Of a DNA stretch of 64,000 nucleotides, positions 61,141 to 64,000 are shown one piece after another. Position 1 is the first letter of the stretch. The number at the start of each line of letters is the position of its first letter. Source of the DNA: Psychrobacter sp. I-STPA10 (GTDB taxonomy: Bacteria > Pseudomonadota > Gammaproteobacteria > Pseudomonadales > Moraxellaceae); the NCBI RefSeq assembly GCF_021012795.1, contig NZ_VFYU01000010.1, positions 53,575 through 117,574 of the forward strand, read 5' to 3'. The notes under the pieces were generated by a model. That model was not told the origin of the DNA and ran no database searches. It saw only the letters and a list, made by a program, of their open reading frames with translations. Position numbers and translations under genes: made by a program.

Positions 61141-63000
61141 TTAGTGATCTACTGCACCACCTGCGCCTTTAGGATAACGAACACTTTCAACCAATGCTTG
61201 TATTTCTGCTGGTGGTGCTTTGGTTGCATAAGAGACTGCAAAAGCAACGATAAAGTTAATCAATGCACCCACCGCACCAAATGATAATGGTGAAATACCT
61301 AAGAACCAGTGTTCTGCTGTATCAGGTAGATTTGCTGTACCAGAGATAAAGAACCAACCCTTATACATAAAGATATAAACCAAGGTGATGATCAATCCAG
61401 ACAACATACCTGCAACCGCACCATAGTTATTGATACGTTTGGAGAAAATACCCATCATCAATGCAGGGAACAAAGAAGCACCCGCAATACCAAAGGCTAA
61501 TGCCACAACCTGTGCCGCAAACCCGGGTGGATTCAAACCTAACCAGGTTGCCACCACAATCGCAACACCCATCGAAATACGTGCTGCACGAAGCTCACCT
61601 TTATCACTGATATTAGGATTGATATATCCTTTAATCAAATCATGACTGACAGCAGATGAAATGGCTAATAACAAACCAGCAGCGGTTGATAATGCAGCTG
61701 CCAGACCACCAGCAGCAATCAAACCAATGACCCATGGTGGCAAGTTTGCAATCTCTGGATTGGCAAGTACTAAAATATCGTTATTAACGTCTAACTCATT
61801 ACCTTCCCAACCACGTTGTGTAAATGTATTATCTACTTGCTTAGCACTTGCTGCTGCCACGGCTGCCTGAGCGGCTGCAACATCACCTCCATTAGCTTGT
61901 GCATCTTTTAGTGCCAATTTTGCTGCACCTAAGCCATCATCAGAGTATCTTTCAATACGTCCATCATTGTTCCAATCATTGTATTGGATAAGCCCTGTCT
62001 CTTCCCATGTTTTCATCCACTCAGGACGTTCTTCATAGCGTAATGGCTCTTCATTAACTCCTTGTGGATAAATAGTGTGTAGCAAGTTTAAGCGAGCCAT
62101 AGAACCCACAGCAGGCGCAGTAAAGTACAACAAGGCAATAAATACCAATGCCCAACCTGCCGACCAACGTGCATCTGCTACCTTAGGTACAGTAAAAAAG
62201 CGAATAATAACGTGTGGTAGACCTGCTGTACCAATCATTAATGATAAGGTAAACAGAACCATATTAAGCTTATTAGGAACATCGGCTGTATAAGCCTGAA
62301 ACCCAAGGTCAGTCACCACCTGATTAAGTGTAGTTAATAAATACTCACCAGAATGTACATCATGGGAAAACATACCAAACGCAGGAATTGGATTATTGGT
62401 AAGCTTCAATGAAATAAATACTGCTGGCACAGTATACGCAATAATCAACACCACATACTGAGCAACCTGAGTATAAGTAATCCCTTTCATACCACCCAAT
62501 ACAGCATAGAAAAAGACCACAAATGCAGCAATGATCAGACCTGTTGTATTATCCACTTCCAAAAAGCGTGAGAATGCCACCCCTGCTCCTGTCATCTGTC
62601 CGATAACATAAGTAGTAGATGCAATGATCAAACATGCCACAGCAACCAATGCTGCTGTTTTGGAATAAAAACGATCACCAATAAAATCAGGGACAGTAAA
62701 CTTACCAAATTTACGTAAATAAGGTGCTAATAACATCGCAAGTAGTACATAACCACCTGTCCAGCCCATCAAATAAGATGACGCCCCATAGCCACCCATC
62801 GCAAGTAAGCCTGCCATAGAGATAAACGAGGCGGCACTCATCCAATCAGCACCTGTTGCCATACCGTTTAGTACAGGGTGCACACCACCACCAGCCACAT
62901 AAAACTCACTGGTAGAGCCTGCTCGCGCCCAAATCGCAATACCAAAATATAGGGCAAACGACAAGCCAACAAAAATAATATTAATAACAAACTGACTCAT
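61141..63000 (-). CDS. Sodium:solute symporter, large subunit (acetate/monocarboxylate-type)
   Basis: A 619-residue, about 13-helix SSS-family transporter with GATADWMSAASFISMAGLLA-like opening (GMATGADWMSAASFISMAG), YLMGWTGGYVLLA, VVFFYAVLGGMKGITYTQVAQY and AALSTAAGLLLAISSAVSHDL. A soluble loop of about 100 residues at 310-410 is typical for the DUF4212-linked subfamily. It includes an EF-hand-like stretch (WNNDGRIERYSDD). Relatives carry acetate or other carboxylates with sodium. It is translated with the small-subunit gene 3 bp upstream. Confidence 0.9.
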   Translation of the reverse strand: MSQFVINIIFVGLSFALYFGIAIWARAGSTSEFYVAGGGVHPVLNGMATGADWMSAASFISMAGLLAMGGYGASSYLMGWTGGYVLLAMLLAPYLRKFGKFTVPDFIGDRFYSKTAALVAVACLIIASTTYVIGQMTGAGVAFSRFLEVDNTTGLIIAAFVVFFYAVLGGMKGITYTQVAQYVVLIIAYTVPAVFISLKLTNNPIPAFGMFSHDVHSGEYLLTTLNQVVTDLGFQAYTADVPNKLNMVLFTLSLMIGTAGLPHVIIRFFTVPKVADARWSAGWALVFIALLYFTAPAVGSMARLNLLHTIYPQGVNEEPLRYEERPEWMKTWEETGLIQYNDWNNDGRIERYSDDGLGAAKLALKDAQANGGDVAAAQAAVAAASAKQVDNTFTQRGWEGNELDVNNDILVLANPEIANLPPWVIGLIAAGGLAAALSTAAGLLLAISSAVSHDLIKGYINPNISDKGELRAARISMGVAIVVATWLGLNPPGFAAQVVALAFGIAGASLFPALMMGIFSKRINNYGAVAGMLSGLIITLVYIFMYKGWFFISGTANLPDTAEHWFLGISPLSFGAVGALINFIVAFAVSYATKAPPAEIQALVESVRYPKGAGGAVDH

Positions 63001-63003
63001 GGT

Positions 63004-63264
63004 TTACTCCTCATCAAGACCATATTTTTTATCTAACTTGTTCATACGCCAAGCATAGAAAAAAATCAGCGCAATAAATGTTGCAATCGAACCTTGTTGA
63101 GCAAACCAAAAGCCCAAATCAGTACCACCAATAGAAATACCTGCAAGTAGTGGACGAAATAAAATGCCACATCCATACGAGCAAAATGCCCATATAAACA
63201 AACAAATCAAGATTAAACGGACATTGGCTTTCCAGTAGCCAGTTTCTGCGTTATGAGGCTCCAT
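63004..63264 (-). CDS. Sodium:solute symporter small subunit (DUF4212)
   Basis: An 86-residue membrane protein with two helices (LILICLFIWAFCSYGCGILF and FWFAQQGSIATFIALIFFYAW) ending KLDKKYGLDEE. The DUF4212 signature YWKANVRLILICLFIWA is present. The ATG at 63264 has an AGGAG site 8 bases upstream. It always pairs with the large subunit, as here. Confidence 0.92.
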   Translation of the reverse strand: MEPHNAETGYWKANVRLILICLFIWAFCSYGCGILFRPLLAGISIGGTDLGFWFAQQGSIATFIALIFFYAWRMNKLDKKYGLDEE

Positions 63265-63898
63265 AATGACAACTCCTTTTGTCAAAAAATAACAGGGTTA
63301 CTTACACACTGTATCCCATTAAATCGCGCTTAATAAATCACGCATCAAAGTTATAAATGTGTAAAAAATGATATGAAAAGTAGCTCGGTATCAAACCACA
63401 AACTCACTTAAGCTTGTCGAGCCCAAAAATATAATAAAGGTGAGATAAGTGTAGACAGTGCAAAGGATTGCAAGCAGAAAATTCTGAGATGAAAATAATG
63501 ATAAAGCTGAAAATACAGCCTGAACATTCCTTTGTACTAATACGCTTATCTTCCTGACAAGCTAAATGTTATTACTTTGCTACTTTGTTATAACAAATAA
63601 GTTTTATCTGCTGACATAACCCAAATAAAACTCTTTTTACTCATAATCCTATTCTATTCTATAAAATAGGTACTCTTAGATTGTAGCATATTATTACAAT
63701 AGAGCAATGTTAGAAACATTAAATTACTTTATGTAGTATACAACAATAAAAAAGAGTAAAACACATCTATTTTTCCATTTTTGCTATCTTAGTGTATCAC
63801 TTTAACCATAAAAATATATATTTTCTTAAAAAATACAACGATAGTTAAGCATCAATATAAATTATTATTTAATATCAGCCGCACCTTAACCAAGCATC
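63265..63898. other. 634-bp intergenic region upstream of the symporter genes
   Basis: AT-rich with no supported gene. It must carry the symporter promoter on the minus strand. I could not identify a clear -10/-35 or operator. Confidence 0.5.
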
Positions 63899-63934
63899 AA
63901 AAAACCCATCTCTATCCAAAAGATGGGCTTTTTA
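63899..63934. terminator. Terminator near the right edge
   Basis: AAACCCATCT pairs with AGATGGGCTT and T-runs flank both sides. It probably ends a minus-strand gene that lies beyond the window. Confidence 0.75.
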
Positions 63935-63947
63935 TAAAATAATTTTT

Positions 63948-64000
63948 TACCTCTTTCTCAACTTATTTTACTAATTTGATATATGACCCCTCCCAAACCC
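63948..64000. mobile_element. Second copy of the 144-bp element (cut by window edge)
   Basis: TACCTCTTTCTCAACTT followed by ATTTTACTAATTTGATAT and GACCCCTCCCAAACCC matches the left half of the element at 30081 with few differences. Its other end is outside. Confidence 0.8.

Noticed and set aside
1..64000. tRNA, rRNA or CRISPR loci
   Set aside because: By eye I saw no T-loop GGTTCRA with a paired acceptor stem, no rRNA signature sequence and no regularly spaced direct repeats. A tRNAscan or CRISPR search was not possible.

Overview
The window looks like chromosomal DNA of a gammaproteobacterium of the family Moraxellaceae, most likely Psychrobacter or Moraxella. This is inferred from AT-rich composition (judged by eye), the gene set and order, a SpoT whose synthetase region has decayed (as known for this family), an argS gene followed by a SPOR-domain gene, and abundant small mobile elements. 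No database search was possible. No rRNA, tRNA, CRISPR array, prophage or complete insertion sequence was found.

Layout. 1-5.9 kb: start of rpoN (cut by the left edge), a nitrilase-family amidase, and the minus-strand lptM-like / lysA / dapF / xerC group (lysine and meso-diaminopimelate synthesis plus chromosome dimer resolution). 5.9-9.4 kb: ackA-pta acetate module. 9.7-14.2 kb: nadD, rsfS, coaX, a hydratase of the fumarylacetoacetase superfamily, and purU. 14.4-20.2 kb: one 1922-residue lipoprotein built from Ig-like modules. 20.7-25.8 kb: rpmB-rpmG, facing a minus-strand run with a caspase-like C13 membrane protease, S-formylglutathione hydrolase, rpe and three small unknown genes. 26-31 kb: htpG with a heat-shock promoter, an amino-acid-type binding lipoprotein, and ispH, with many small repeats between them. 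31-40.8 kb: gmk-rpoZ-spoT-ridA-priA and a zinc-type CDF exporter. 41.6-46 kb: a YqiA-like esterase, a SPOR protein, argS and a small membrane protein. 46-50.4 kb: cmoB and cmoA, separated by an HxlR regulator, a divergent short-chain dehydrogenase, and a FitAB/VapBC toxin-antitoxin pair. 50.4-58 kb: msrA, tpm, two further methyltransferases, a macrodomain protein next to a zinc-protease-like protein, and a MltB-type lytic transglycosylase. 58-64 kb: an acidic unknown, a DUF4062-like protein, murI, and a two-component sodium:solute symporter.

The strongest structure not explained by genes is a set of small non-autonomous elements. One family has TATAGTC...GACTATA ends (six copies, a shared core but differing arms). 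Others are a 164-bp element with GAACCTGTATTCA ends flanked by TAA (two copies), elements with GGACTTACGCA ends (two copies and a fragment), an element with perfect 17-bp ends (one copy plus one cut by the right edge), and two single elements. They sit almost entirely between genes, often 14-30 bp from a stop codon, and in two places they appear to have separated a gene from its terminator. No transposase gene is present here, so they must be mobilised from elsewhere or be relics.

Accessory candidates that deserve most attention are the macrodomain/zincin pair (54.35-55.5 kb), the DUF4062-like gene beside murI, the C13 membrane protease, and the insertion region that parts cmoB from cmoA.
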